From Caecitellus pseudoparvulus (Eukaryota; Bigyra: Bicosoecida): DNA of 64,000 nt. The DNA is taken from the NCBI GenBank assembly GCA_965644315.1, contig CBFFRQ010000020.1:186001-250000 (forward strand), in the 5' to 3' direction. The position numbers and the translations under genes were made by a program. Under the pieces are notes generated by a model, which saw only the letters and a program-made list of their open reading frames with translations, made no database searches and had not been told where the DNA came from. This document shows positions 47,201 to 62,200 of the stretch, in pieces (positions within the stretch are counted from its first letter, which is position 1; each line of letters starts with the position of its first letter).

Positions 47201-50200
47201 TCTGGGTGCTGCGTGCCGAAATGTGCACCGAGCCCTGTTTGGAGAGTATGCCGATGGTGCCGACTTCGCGGCTGTTGCCTGCCATAACCATCGACTTGCC
47301 TTCGGACAACAACGCAAGAGACCCGCTGGACGAAGTCCCTTCCCCGCTTTCTACATGGATACCACTACTGATTGCCGCACCACCAGAGCGGAAGGATAGT
47401 GAGCCTGATTTCACCTGCGCAGGGGAAGACCTTATCAATGCTGTGCCTCGAGACGAAACACTGATTGAGTTATCAAATTGCCCAACCGACATCCCAGAAG
47501 TAATAGCCACTCTACCAGAGGTGCCTTTTGAATCGCCAGAGTGCAAATGCAAGTTTGCCAAGGCTTGGGCTGCATCACTCCTGTCGAGATTGATTGAGCC
47601 AGACGAAACTGCTGCACCGGATTGCATGTAGATCCGCCCTGATGCGTGTCCTTGACCCGAAGAAAACCGAACTGCACCTGAAGCTTGAGTTGAAGACCCG
47701 CTGCGTGTAAGAACATTGCCAGACGAGCGGCCTCTTCCTGAACCAGTTCGGAAAATTCCTGTCACTTCACCTGCTCCCCCAATCATCAGCATGCTGCCTG
47801 ACACTTGTGAAGCTCCTGACCGCAAGGATGCATGCCCAGATGCATGCACACTTGCACCTGAACCAACAGATATTTGACCGCTGTTGGATCGTCCACTACC
47901 AGACTGTAGTCGGAGAGAGTGTGCCCAGAGGGTTGCATGACCAGAATGCGCATTGCCATGTGAAAACATCTGAAGGGCCCCAGTTCTCGAATACAAGGAT
48001 GCGTCTTGGCTTGAAGTCAATTCAACCCGCGATCCAGCAGTGATGCTTTTTCCGCTGGACACCATGAGCCCTGAACCCCCTTGCGCTGAAGACTCAGAGG
48101 AAACGTCCACGGCAGTGGCATTCACGACAAGAGCAGCAGAGCCTAACCTTGAGAATGCTGAAAACCTGGCACTTGCCTGCAGGCCTGTGCCAGTTAAGAT
48201 AGTAGCAGACCCACTGGCAGCCGATGATGCTTCAAAGCGGGCCTGATGTGTCGATTGGATGCTCACTCCTGAGGCTTTGGCACGAAAATCGGAAGTGGCT
48301 TCCAGCCTTTGCAGAGACCCAGCACCGTCTGTCACAAGATCAACTAAGCCTAAGCCACGTGGCTGGGCCAGGCTTCGAACAGACAGTGAGTCCTGAGAAA
48401 CAATCTGGGTTGTTCTTGCTGAGAAAAGAATGTGGCTTGTACGGGAGGTTTCAAGTGAACAGCCAATACATACACCCGTTCCCCTTACAGCTGCAGCCGA
48501 AGTCCCCTGCTTTGCAGGCGCCGACCCCAACACGACGGATCCTGAAGATTCTAAGGCATCTCCACTTTTAAGAATCATGTGCCCAGATGAGTATGCTTCG
48601 CCGGAAGCTAAGCGAACACTTCCTGAAGCTGCCGCTGCGTTTGAAGTGCGAGCATTCAAGTCGCCTTCTGAACGGAATGAAACCTCACCACCGACATTGC
48701 TTCCACCACTGAGAACAGTCAATCGTCCCTGTTCCTTCCCTTTCCCAGCCATCACATGTATTTCCCCTGCGCCGTGCTGCAAAGAAGTGCCTGTTTGCAG
48801 GAGTATACCTCCAGGCAAACGAGCTCTGCCCGTGTGCAGAGACACTGCCCCAGAAGTTGCTGCAGAGCCACTCAGAATAGCAGATTGTAGAGTTTCGGTG
48901 CCAGAAAGGGCAAAAATGCCCATTGGGGGACTTTCCATTCGGCCTTCCGACCGAAGAATTACCGCTCCACCCAGCCCCGTGAACCCGTCGCCCCCGCAAG
49001 CTTGGATACTCGACGCTCCAAGCGTGAGGCCTGAGTCAGACTGAAGGTGGAGAAGTCCGCCTTGCTTTCCGGACGACCCTGAGCGCACATCCATCCTTCC
49101 ATGGGAGACTACTTCTGCGTGGCTTTTGTTCAAAAGCACGCCCGCCCTGATCACAATTGACCCGCTGACCTCGTTTGCCGATCCAGTTCGTGCGCCAAGA
49201 GTTGCACCATCCACAGAAATAGTTCCACCCAAGACATTTATTCCACCGCTGTGTGAAGATCCTGAACCTGACACAACTTCCATGTCGGTTGATGCTGTGG
49301 CACCTTCTGATGAGGACATCAGCATGCTTCCACTGTCAAGCCTTCCCTTGGAGGCCAGCTCAATGAGCCCGCTGCTGGATTTGCCGATACCACTTCTGAC
49401 AAGCAGTTTACCCCCACTGCTTAGTTCTACCAGACCACCAGCTGCTGTTCCCGCTCCCGCTGAAAGGGATAGAGACCCAGCACTCGCAAGCCCTGAACCT
49501 GAAGAAACAATCGTCTTGGAACTGCTAAACATGTCAAGGACTGATTCAGCCCCCAGTGAATCTCCGGATGAAATGCAAACACTACCTGCCTGCCTCTTTT
49601 GTGCTGCCCCATTGATGAGCACCTCTGTTCGTCCGTTCCCCGCTGATTTCGAGACCACAGAGACTCCGCCTGAGCTACTTGTAATGCTCTGAGAAGTGGC
49701 TTTGGCTGTAAAATTGTTTGACAACACCGAAACGGAACTCGCTTCGTGTCCTTGCGCACTGACGGACACGGTAGAGAGTTGCTCGGAATGTGCTTCAGAG
49801 AGAAGCGATTCGGTTTCCGCAACCAAACTGTCAGCAGATGCCTCTGTGGCTGCAGGACCCTGCAGGCTGTCTGAATGAATCAGAACATTGCTCATACCGT
49901 CTAGTGCTCCTTCAGATCTAAGGCTCACCATCGATTCTTCCGATAGTGAAGTTGAACGAAGGGCAAGAGGTTCGTGACCCGCATTGTGGGATGTCACTCG
50001 AATGGTGCGGGCTGTGGCAAGTATGTTGGATGACATGGCGCGGATGGAGGCATCGCCGGCTCCTCCACTGACGGAGTGAAAGCGCAAATATGCACCATCC
50101 AATCGTACATGCCCTGCGTGCACCCCTGTCCCGGTACTAAGGCCCATGTGATCAGCCTGAAGATTAAGGACCCCTGATGAACCGTGCGATGCGCCTGACT

Positions 50201-53200
50201 CGACCCTGATACCACCACTCTCACGTTCAAGAGTCGATGCCGAGGAAAGAGAAGCTGAATCTGCATCCATAAGAATGTTTCCTCCAGTATGGCTTCCTAC
50301 ACCAGCCTCAAACTGGACAGAGCTGCTAGATAGGCCGGCTCCGGATTGGACGGAAAGCTCACCAGCAGAGGAAAACGAAACATCTCCAGAATCCTCTTGA
50401 GAGAGACCTGAAAAGAAGGTCAAGAGGCCAGATGAAGGCCCAGCACCTGTTCCAAGCTTTACTTGTCCAGAGGATTTCAGGCTTGCTCCAGAAGACATAG
50501 AAGCACCCCCGCTTGACATGCCACCTGAGCTGGCCATGGTCACTTGGCCAGCTCCAGAGACGACATGCAGCGCTCCAGTGGAATTTAATCCGCTACCTGA
50601 AGTCAAAGACACTAAGGCCGAGGTAGCGCTTACTGATGAGAACACCTTGACGCTTCCAGAATCTTGAGAGCCGCCAGTCTCCACACGAATGGGACCATCT
50701 GCTTCCAAAATTGCGTTTCCGCTTGATCCTCCATCCCCTGACCCAAGAAGAACCAGACTTTTCGCAAAAGGCGATTGGTGCGCTGTCAGGCGTACACCTT
50801 CACCACTCTTGACTGTGAAGTTGCCTGATTCTCTGGAAGAACCGGTCCTGATTGCGAGATGCTGTCCTTGCACAATAACGTCCTCTCTTGCGAGCGCGGT
50901 CAGGTGACCTAGCTCACTGCCAGAGCCGCTCTCAAGCTCAACTGCACTCTGCTTGCCAAATGCAGATACAGAGATAGCAGCACCTTCGGCACGCACCCTT
51001 GCATGCCCATGTTCAAGGGAATCAGCCAAAACGTTCGTTGCAGCCGTACCACCAACGGAGGAAACTTCCAATTCCCCTGCCGTAAGGCTTGTCACAGCGC
51101 TGCTAAGCCCAGCGCGAGATTCAAGAGCAAACGTTGCCGTTCTTCCGTCGGATACTGATTCAACGCTGCTTGCAAAAACGTGCACGCCTCCTGCCGATCC
51201 ATCCTCAAGCGACCCACTCGAGGCGTGCAAGGTGGAGGCGGCAACTCGCAGGCTGCCAGACTGACGAGCAGCACCCGTAGTCAGCCAAATGCGACCTGAA
51301 GAAAGTGTGGCACGCTCCGATTGCATCTTCACATTCCCAGATTGGTGATCAGAAGTTCCTGATCTGAAAATCAAACTGTCTTGCACTTCCCCCAAGACGG
51401 AAGCATTGACGCTCGAAGATGCAAGAAGGAGCGCTGAGCCTGAGTTGTTCGCATTCGCACTTGCCAAAAACACGTCGCCACCACTACTGATTTCTACAGA
51501 CCCACTCTTCTGAGATCCATCCTCTGACCCAGCTGAAATAGAGCCAGACTCAGATGAGGAGCCTGTCGTGGCACGAACCTGCCCTGTGATACTACCGGCG
51601 CCTGTCGCAAGCACAACCGCAGAAGGATCTGCTTCACCGTCGGCGGACATGATCAAATCCCCACTACTTACGTCGCCTACCCCAGACGCAAGGGTGGCAG
51701 ATCCACCTGCAACAATGCCGAGGCTCGACCCTTCTATGTCAATGGAGCCACCACCCACCGCACCACTGCCGACCGCCACCTGCACCGCACCGGACTCACT
51801 GCCCTCCCCACTCGTCATCATCACACCCCCTGACGAGCCACCAGAGCCGCCACTCTGCACACCCACGGCGCCCCCACTCGCCACACCCACACCACCTGCC
51901 CCGATCACCGTGACAGAGCCGCTGCTGCCCTCCAGAGCGCTGCCTGTGACCACCGCTAGAGCCCCCCCTGACCCACTCCCAGCAGCACCACTGCCAAACA
52001 CCACGCTGCCACTTGCTTCACCGCCTCCACTTAGCACCGTCACACCACCGCTGCCCGCTGCAGTACTGGACCCACTCCTGGTGCTGACAAGCCCGCTCGT
52101 GCCGTTCACACTTGACCCGCTGGACACCTCAACTGCAGAGCTTGCATCATCGCCCCCACCTCCACGCACCACGGCTCCCCCACCCACATCACCCCCACCA
52201 CCAGCCGCCAAAGCGTGACCACCGGCATGACTCTTGCTGGGTGCCACCATCATGTGCACGCTGGACCCAGCGCCAGTGATGGCGTTACCTGCAGCAAGTG
52301 TGATTGCACTGCCCTGCATGGCGACAACCCTTCCCTCCAATGCTGCACCATTGCTGCCATCCACCGACACCGCACTTCCGCTCACTACAGCATGCCCGCC
52401 ACTAATCTTCACTCGGCCAGTGTGTCCCATCGCATCGCCAGTTGCAATGAGCATGCCTCCAGCACCTGTGCCGCCTGTGCCTGTGTCGCCTGTCCTCACC
52501 TGCACTTTGCCAGATTGACGTGGCGCTGAGCCACTCTGCAAGCGTACAACACCAGACCTGTTTCCGGGCCCAGAAGATGCATATATCGTCCCTGCCTCAG
52601 TACTTGCAGATCCCACAACTAGATTCAACCCGCTTGATGTTGATGAGGCTGATCCAGACACGATGGAGAGCTCACCGCTTGAACCTGCTCCTGATGTACG
52701 CAAGCTAATGCCGCCAGAACGGCGCTCCCCGGTTCCCGATGCAACTTGCACGTGGCCTGATTTTCCTGTTCTTGCGGTGTTTTTCAGCGACCTCACAGCG
52801 ACCGCCCCTGAAGAAGTGTTGCCAGACAAATCAAGAGGAAACACAGCATTCTCTGCCTGCAACGCTGCAACCATGTCAATCGCCACTTTCGTTTGATCGA
52901 CTTCGTGAAAGTCTGGAAGAGAGAAGTTCTTGTCAGCAAACGACATATCATTGGCTTTGCGAACATACTCCGGGAGCACAGAGCTCACTTCCTGGGCGAT
53001 GAGCCCTCGAGTGGATTCGTCGCCGATCCCACGGACGCGACGCCACTCGGCCGTGAAGCGATACTGCTTGACCTTAAGTTTCAGGAGCTTCTGGCGTATG
53101 GCAAAAGGATCAACAGGCTCAATGTCTCTTTTGATGCGGCGATCTGAGAACGAGAATACCTGTGGAATATTGACGGGGATGTGTGACAAAAACTTGGACG

Positions 53201-56200
53201 GGAGAACACGTGCAACGGTCGAGCGATTAACAGCAAAGGATAGTGAGCTGGCACTGAGACTAGCCCGAGACAAACGTGCCTCCAAAACTTCACTTGAGAT
53301 GTTTGTCGATGATGACATTGACAAGGCTGCCATTCCACTGCCAAGTGTGATCAAACCAGCTCTGACTTCGACACTGCTTGTATGATTCGAGACAGCATGC
53401 ACATTCGTTTGCGAGGAAACCAATCCAGTTGACTGTAGCATGGCAGCTTTTGAAGCAAACCTAGCTGTCCCTGAGGTCATTCTCATAAAGCCGCCTCGGG
53501 CAAGCATGAGAGATGAGACAGCCTCAACACCGCCCCCTGACATTTCGAGCGTCCCAACAGCATTCACACCTTTCCCTGGCAAAAGTGAAACACGACGGGC
53601 GAAGGCCCCGAGTGTCGATGAAGAAGGCGATCGAATTGAAAGCAGACCAGCCGAAGCGGCGGAATCACCCACAATCAACGACACGCCCCCGCTGCCATGA
53701 CTCCCACTGCCGCTCCCCACATCCACGCCACCGGCCCCCACGACGCTCACCGCGCCACCCGCCACACTGATGCCGCCTGACTCAACACGCCCCGACCCAC
53801 TCTCATGTGCAACATCACCACCTGCCCCTGCCTTGCTGCCTCCACCTGCCACTTCGATCGCCGTGCCCCTCACATGCACACCTCTGCCGGACACTGCCAC
53901 ACCGCCCGGTCCATGAACGGCAGTACTGCCCCCCACAGCACCCCCACCACCTGCCACACTCACCAGACCACCCACAGCAGTCCCCGACCCACCCAACAGC
54001 CCCACATCACCCGATGCCGTCGACACTGACACATCGCCCGCTGCACTCGTGCCGCCCCCTGACAGCACTGACACGCCACCCTGGCCCTGCACTTGCATCT
54101 CCGTCTGCACTTGCACTTGCACGCTGCCGCTTGCGTGGGAGTCCGCTGAAGCAAGCGTGGACACTGCCACTGAGCCGGCTGGGCCTGCTGTGGAGCTGCC
54201 ACCAGCAACGTTGACACTTGCACCCGACAGCCCAACACCTTGCCCTGCCACGGTCATCGGCCCGCTGTGTGCGCCCTTGCTTGATCCAGACAGCTCTACT
54301 ATGCTCCCAGACTCTCGCAGTGCGTCCATCGTTGCGAAGTACACTTCTCCACTTTGTGGATGCCCCTTCCCCGAAGTGAGAACCAAAGACCCGCCGCTGA
54401 TGTCCGAACGCCCAGCGGCTACCTTGATGGCACCTGCGCTTTGTTGTGCTTGGCCAGTTTGAGCGGTGAGCCCCCCTGATCCAATCTCTGAGGCCTGTGT
54501 TTGGATGGACACTGCCCCACCTTCATCTGCAACGCCAACTCTAACGTGAATGGGGCCTGATTCAAGGTGCCCTTCACCACTCGCGAGCGTCATGTTCCCA
54601 CTTTGGTCCGCAGGGCCAGAACTGACCAGCATACCACCGGTTGCCGATGTACCGTCACCACTTCCAAGGAGAAGCACACCAGAATCCAACTTCCCAGTCC
54701 CGCTCTCTACCTCAACGTGTCCGGATGATGCAGCTGCACCTGAGGAGAGGCCCACATGGCCTGACTCTCCGGAGGCTGTGCTACCGCTTTCAGCAAACAG
54801 CACTCCACTTGACACCGTCGCCCCACCAGTCTGCACAGTGACAATCCCTGTTGCATCTGCATCCCTTGTGTACATGGCCACCGCGCCTGAAACATGCTGA
54901 GCTGACCCACCTGAGCGCGCCGACACAAGCCCAGATCCACGTGATGAGCTTGCCCCCGACGAAATCGTGGCCTCGGCCCCATGCGACTTGGAATCCTGGC
55001 CCTTGACTTCAACACTCCCAGTTGCTCCACTGGGGATTTCAGTGTGGCCACTCGACATGTGGACACCCCCACTTGCCCTTGTGCCAGTACCAGACTCCAG
55101 ACTGAGAATCCCTGAGCTTGAGACCGCCACATCACCGCCCCCGGAGCTAGAGTGAATAACAACCGAACCTGACGCAAACCTGGCATCCAGACTCTGCAAA
55201 GTCACATTACCATTCTTTGCTCTCACGCGAGCAATGCCACCAGAATTGCCTGCTTCTGCCTTCATAACAGTATCTGCACCCACCAGGGTCACTGCAGATC
55301 GGGAGCTGCCACTGCCAGCTTGCAACAGCACGTCGCCCGCCCCCCCCACACTGCTTCGAGCCTGCAAGGATGCGTGCCCACTCGCCCCTGAGCTACTAAC
55401 TGTCTCAATGCTCACGGGTGCTGCGCTACCAATGAGTGCAGACCCACCCACTCCCTCCGCTGACTCACCAGCACCAGCCACCACGCGCTCACCAGTGCCA
55501 GCCTCAAGCCCCACATCACCCCCCACCAAACCACTACCACCCGACACCTGCACAGTTGACCCCATACCAGCAAGCACGCTCACTGAGCCGCCCACAAGCC
55601 CATCGCCACCCTGCACACCGACAGCCCCTGCAACACCACCCCCACCTGCGCCCGACACCATGGCTACTGACCCGGCCTGTCCTCCCACGCTTCTCCCCCC
55701 CGCCACCGACACAGCACCATGGCCTCGACCAACCCTCGTGCTCACATCACCAGCACCCAGCACTCCCCCGCCACTGCCAATCGCCACAGCGCCAGACCTG
55801 CCCACAGCGCTGTCCCCGCTGCGCACATCCAAGGCCCCTGACGCCACACCACCACCTGACATGCCGGTGCCCAATGCCACACTGTCCCCGCCCTCAATGC
55901 TGACTGACCCACTCTGTTCGCTCAAGCTTGAGCCGCTCACAGTCAACACACTGCCTCCACGCACAGCTCGGCCACCACCACCAAGGACTCTGACCTCCGA
56001 CCCCGCCACACCAATGCTGCCGCCCTCCACACCCCCGCCAGCGGACACAGTCACATGGCCGGCTGTCGCCCCTTCCCCGCTCACAATGCGGGACTCCCCC
56101 CCATCATCACTGCCATCGCCTCCACCGACCCTGACACCTGCCGCACCAGCCAACTCCACACCACCCCCCTGACCCTGCCCACGCCCCGCCCCAACACCAA

Positions 56201-59200
56201 CACTCGACCCAGACAACACAACTGACCCCGACGCCAGGCTGCTTTGCCCAGCACCCACCATGATCGACCCTGCCGTGCTGCTTCCCTCGCCCACCCGCAT
56301 GGTCACATCCCCACTTGCACCTTGCCCGGCACCGCTCCCCAGCACAACACTGCCGGACAGCCCCCCATCACTTGCACTGCCGCTCCGCACCTGCACACGG
56401 CCACCTCCCCCATGCACAGACGCCCCTGCATGTACACTCACGGCGCCCCCAGCACTCCCCACCACACCGGCATCGCCACCCGCCCACCTCACACTGCCAC
56501 CAACGCCCCTCGCCGCCACGCCTCCCCTCATCGCTAGCCTGCCACCAACTCCTCCATCGCTGACACCGCTGGACACTGTGACACCCCCCCTTCCCACGAC
56601 ACGCACGTTGCCGCCGCTCCCTGCAGCGCCACCAGCAACGACACTGGAGCCACCACCAACACCTGCATCTGATGCTCCACCTGACACACCCACACTGCCT
56701 CCCACGATGCCCACCGCCCCTGCCCCTGTACCGCCATGGCCTGCTTGCACTGACAAGCCACCACTAGTGCCGTTCACACCCCTCCCGCTCACGACGCGCA
56801 CAGCCCCACTACCACCTGCACTGCTGCCGCTCCCCAGACTCGCTGCACCGCTGGACCCTCCTGAGCTGGAACCGCTGCCCAGTGTGACGCCCCCACTGGC
56901 CCCACTGCCGCTGCTACTCACCGTCACATTGCCTGACGCTCCATGCTCAGACCCACCAGCTACTGCACTCACACTGCCACCAATCACACTGCCATCACCA
57001 CCGACCAAGTGCAAGGCGCCACCACCCACCGCACCACTGCCGACCGCCACCTGCACCGCACCGGACTCACTGCCCTCCCCACTCGTCATCATCACACCCC
57101 CTGACGAGCCACCAGAGCCGCCACTCTGCACACCCACGGCGCCCCCACTCGCCACACCCACACCATCTGCCCCGATCACCGTGACAGAGCCGCTGCTGCC
57201 CTCCAGAGCGCTGCCTGTGACCACCGCTAGAGCCCCCCCTGACCCACTCCCAGCAGCACCACTGCCAAACACCACGCTGCCACTTGCTTCACCGCCTCCA
57301 CTTAGCACCGTCACACCACCGCTGCCCGCTGCAGTACTGGACCCACTCCTGGTGCTGACAAGCCCGCTCGTGCCGTTCACACTTGACCCGCTGGACACCT
57401 CAACTGCAGAGCTTGCATCATCGCCTCCACCTCCACGCACCACGGCTCCCCCACCCACATCACCCCCACCACCAGCCGCCAAAGCGTGACCACCGGCATG
57501 ATTCTTGCTGGGTGCCACCATCATGTGCACGTTGGACCCAGCGCCACTGATGGCGTTACCTGCAGCAAGTGTGATTGCACTGCCCTGCATGGCGACAACC
57601 CTTCCCTCCAATGCTGCACCATTGCTGCCATCCACCGACACCGCACTTCCGCTCACTACAGCATGCCCGCCACTAATCGTCACTCGACCAGTGTGTCCCA
57701 TCGCATCGCCAGTTGCAATGAGCATGCCTCCAGCACCTGTGCCGCCTGTGCCTGTGTCGCCTGTCCTCACCTGCACATTGCCAGATTGACGTGGCGCTGA
57801 GCCACTCTGCAAGCGTACAACACCAGACCTGTTCCCGGGCCCAGAAGATGCATATATCGTCCCTGCCTCAGTACGTGCAGATCCCACAACTAGATTCAAC
57901 CCGCTTGATGTTGATGAGGCTGATCCAGACACGATGGAGAGCTCACCGCTTGAACCTGCTCCTGATGTATGCAAGCTAATGCCGCCAGAACGGCGCTCCC
58001 CGGTTCCCGATGCAACTTGCACGTGGCCTGATTTTCCTGTTCTTGCGGTGTTTTTCAGCGACCTCACAGCGACCGCCCCTGAAGAAGTGTTGCCAGACAA
58101 ACCAAGAGGAAACACAGCATTCTCTGCCTGCAACGCTGCAACCATGTCGATCGCCACTTTCGTTTGATCGACTTCGTGAAAGTCTGGAAGAGAGAAGTTC
58201 TTGTCAGCAAACGACATATCATTGGCTTTGCGAACATACTCCGGGAGCACAGAGCTCACTTCCTGGGCGATGAGCCCTCGAGTGGATTCGTCGCCGATCC
58301 CACGGACGCGACGCCACTCGGCCGTGAAGCGATACTGCTTGACCTTAAGTTTCAGGAGCTTCTGGCGTATGGCAAAAGGATCAACAGGCTCAATGTCTCT
58401 TTTGATGCGGCGATCTGAGAACGAGAATACCTGTGGAATATTGACGGGGATGTGTGACAAAAACTTGGACGGGAGAACACGTGCAACAGTAGATCCTGCT
58501 GCAGCGAAATGAACCGATTCAGCTGCTGAAAGGTTCATCCTAAATGCTGCTACATGGAGTGGTTTATCTTGTGCGTAAACGCTTACTCCAGATGGCTGCA
58601 CACTAACAAAGGTGCTAGACGATGATACGTTTAGTGTGTTCGAACGAAATATAGCTCTGTCTCCAACAACATCAACATTTGAAGCTGAAAAAAGTCGAAC
58701 AAGTCCACCTACTTTGCCACCTCCCCCAGCCACACCAACCACGCTCCCACCACCAGCTACACGTGATGCCCCCGACTCAACCCCCACCACGCCACCGCCG
58801 CCAACCCGCACACCGCTTCCACCGGCCAACCGCAAGCCACCATCAGCATGTGTGCCTACGTCCACATTGCCTGCACCAACCACGCCTACTGACTGCCCAG
58901 CGAAAGACACCTCACCCCCAGCACCGCTGCCACTGGCCCCCCCGTGCACACGCACGGCACCACCCAAACCGCCCTCGGCGCGGCCCCCCCGCACGACTGC
59001 ATCGCCTGCGTGCACTGCAGCTGCACCGCTCTCAATGGACACGCCCCCGCTGCCATGACTCCCACTGCCGCTCCCCACATCCACGCCACCGGCCCCCACG
59101 ACGCTCACCGCGCCACCCGCCACACTGATGCCGCCTGACTCAACACGCCCCGACCCACTCTCATGTGCAACATCACCACCTGCCCCTGCCTTGCTGCCTC

Positions 59201-62200
59201 CACCTGCCACTTCGATCGCCGTGCCCCTCACATGCACACCTCTGCCGGACACTGCCACACCGCCCGGTCCATGAACGGCAGTACTGCCCCCCACAGCACC
59301 CCCACCACCTGCCACACTCACCAGACCACCCACAGCAGTCCCCGACCCACCCAACAGCCCCACATCACCCGATGCCGTCGACACTGACACATCGCCCGCT
59401 GCACTCGTGCCGCCCCCTGACAGCACTGACACGCCACCCTGGCCATGCACTTGCATCTCCGTCTGCACCTGCACTTGCACGCTGCCGCTTGCGTGGGAGT
59501 CCGCTGAAGCAAGCGTGGACACTGCCACTGAGCCGGCTGGGCCTGCTGTGGAGCTGCCACCAGCAACGTTGACACTTGCACCCGACATCCCAACACCTTG
59601 CCCTGCCACGGTCATAGGCCCGCTGTGTGCGCCCTTGCTTGATCCAGACAGCTCTACTATGCTCCCAGACTCTCGCAGTGCGTCCATCGTTGCGAGGTAC
59701 ACTTCTCCACTTTGTGGATGCCCCTTCCCCGAAGTGAGAACCAAAGACCCGCCGCTGATGTCCGAACGCCCAGCGGCTACCTTGATGGCACCTGCGCTTT
59801 GTTGTGCTTGGCCAGTTTGAGCGGTCAGCCCCCCTGATCCAATCTCTGAGGCCTGTGTTTGGATGGACACTGCCCCACCTTCATCTGCAACGCCAACTCT
59901 AATATGAATGGGGCCTGATTCAAGGTGCCCTTCACCACTCGCGAGCGTCATGTTCCCACTTTGGTCCGCAGGGCCAGAACTGACCAGCATACCACCGGTT
60001 GCCGATGTACCGTCACCACTTCCAAGGAGAAGCACACCAGAATCCAACTTCCCAGTCCCGCTCTCTACCTCAACGTGTCCGGATGATGCAGCTGCACCTG
60101 AGGAGAGGCCCACATGGCCTGACTCTCCGGAGGCTGTGCTACCGCTTTCAGCAAACAGCACTCCACTTGACACCGTCGCCCCACCAGTCTGCACAGTGAC
60201 AATCCCTGTTGCATCTGCATCCCTTGTGTACATGGCCACCGCGCCTGAAACATGCTGAGCTGACCCACCTGAGCGCGCCGACACAAGCCCAGATCCACGT
60301 GATGAGCTTGCCCCCGACGAAATCGTGGCCTCGGCCCCATGCGACTTGGAATCCTGGCCCTTGACTTCAACACTCCCAGTTGCTCCACTGGGGATTTCAG
60401 TGTGGCCACTCGACATGTGGACACCCCCACTTGCCCTTGTGCCAGTACCAGACTCCAGACTGAGAATCCCTGAGCTTGAGATCGCCACATCACCGCCCCC
60501 GGAGCTAGAGTGAATAGCAACCGAACCTGACGCAAACCTGGCATCCAGACTCTGCAAAGTCACATTACCATTCTTTGCTCTCACGCGAGCAATGCCACCA
60601 GAATTGCCTGCTTCTGCCTTCAGAACAGCATCTGCACCCACCAGGGTCACTGCAGATCGGGAGCTGCCACTGCCAGCTTGCAACAGCACGTCGCCCGCCC
60701 CCCCCACACTGCTTCGAGCCTGCAAGGATGCGTGCCCACTCGCCCCTGAGCTACTAACTGTCTCAATGCTCACGGGTGCTGCGCTACCAATGAGTGCAGA
60801 CCCACCCACTCCCTCCGCTGACTCACCAGCACCAGCCACCACGCGCTCACCAGTGCCAGCCTCAAGCCCCACATCACCCCCCACCAAACCACTACCACCC
60901 GACACCTGCACAGTTGACCCCATACCAGCAAGCACGCTCACTGAGCCGCCCACAAGCCCATCGCCACCCTGCACACCGACAGCCCCTGCAACACCACCCC
61001 CACCTGCGCCCGACACCATGGCTACTGACCCGGCCTGTCCTCCCACGCTTCTCCCCCCCGCCACCGACACAGCACCATGGCCTCGACCAACCCTCGTGCT
61101 CACATCACCAGCACCCAGCACTCCCCCGCCACTGCCAATCGCCACAGCGCCAGACCTGCCCACAGCGCTGTCCCCGCTGCGCACATCCAAGGCCCCTGAC
61201 GCCACACCACCACCTGACATGCCGGTGCCCAATGCCACACTGTCCCCGCCCTCAATGCTGACTGACCCACTCTGTTCGCTCGAGCTTGAGCCGCTCACAG
61301 CCAACACAGTACCTCCACGCACAGCTCGGCCACCACCACCAAGGACTCTGACCTCCGACCCCGCAACAGCAATGCTGCCGCCCTCCACACCCCCGCCAGC
61401 GGACACAGTCACATGGCCGGCTGTCGCCCCTTCCCCGCTCACAATGCGGGACTCCCCCCCATCATCACTGCCATCGCCTCCACCGACCCTGACACCTGCC
61501 GCACCAGCCAACTCCACACCACCCCCCTGACCCTGCCCACGCCCCGCCCCAACACCAACACTCGACCCAGACAACACAACTGACCCCGACGCCAGGCTGC
61601 TTTGCCCAGCACCCACCATGATCGACCCTGCCGTGCTGCTTCCCTCGCCCACCCGCATGGTCACATCCCCACTTGCACCTTGCCCGGCACCGCTCCCCAG
61701 CACAACACTGCCGGACAGCCCCCCATCACTTGCACTGCCGCTCCGCACCTGCACACGGCCACCTCCCCCATGCACAGATGCCCCTGCATGTACACTCACG
61801 GCGCCCCCAGCACTCCCCACCACACCGGCATCGCCACCCGCCCACCTCACACTGCCACCAACGCCCCTCGCCGCCACGCCTCCCCTCATCGCTAGCCTGC
61901 CACCAACTCCTCCATCGCTGACACCGCTGGACACTGTGACACCCCCCCTTCCCACGACACGCACGTTGCCGCCGCTCCCTGCAGCGCCACCAGCAACGAC
62001 ACTGGAGCCACCACCAACACCTGCATCTGATGCTCCACCTGACACACCCACACTGCCTCCCACGATGCCCACCGCCCCTGCCCCTGTACCGCCATGGCCT
62101 GCTTGCACTGACAAGCCACCACTAGTGCCGTTCACACCCCTCCCGCTCACGACGCGCACAGCCCCACTACCACCTGCACTGCTGCCGCTCCCCAGACTCG

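Noticed and set aside
52893-53147. Separate small plus-strand genes over the S74 regions (52893-53147, 58164-58418)
   Set aside because: They are exact antisense of the S74 domain, which is recognised with its motifs on the minus strand.
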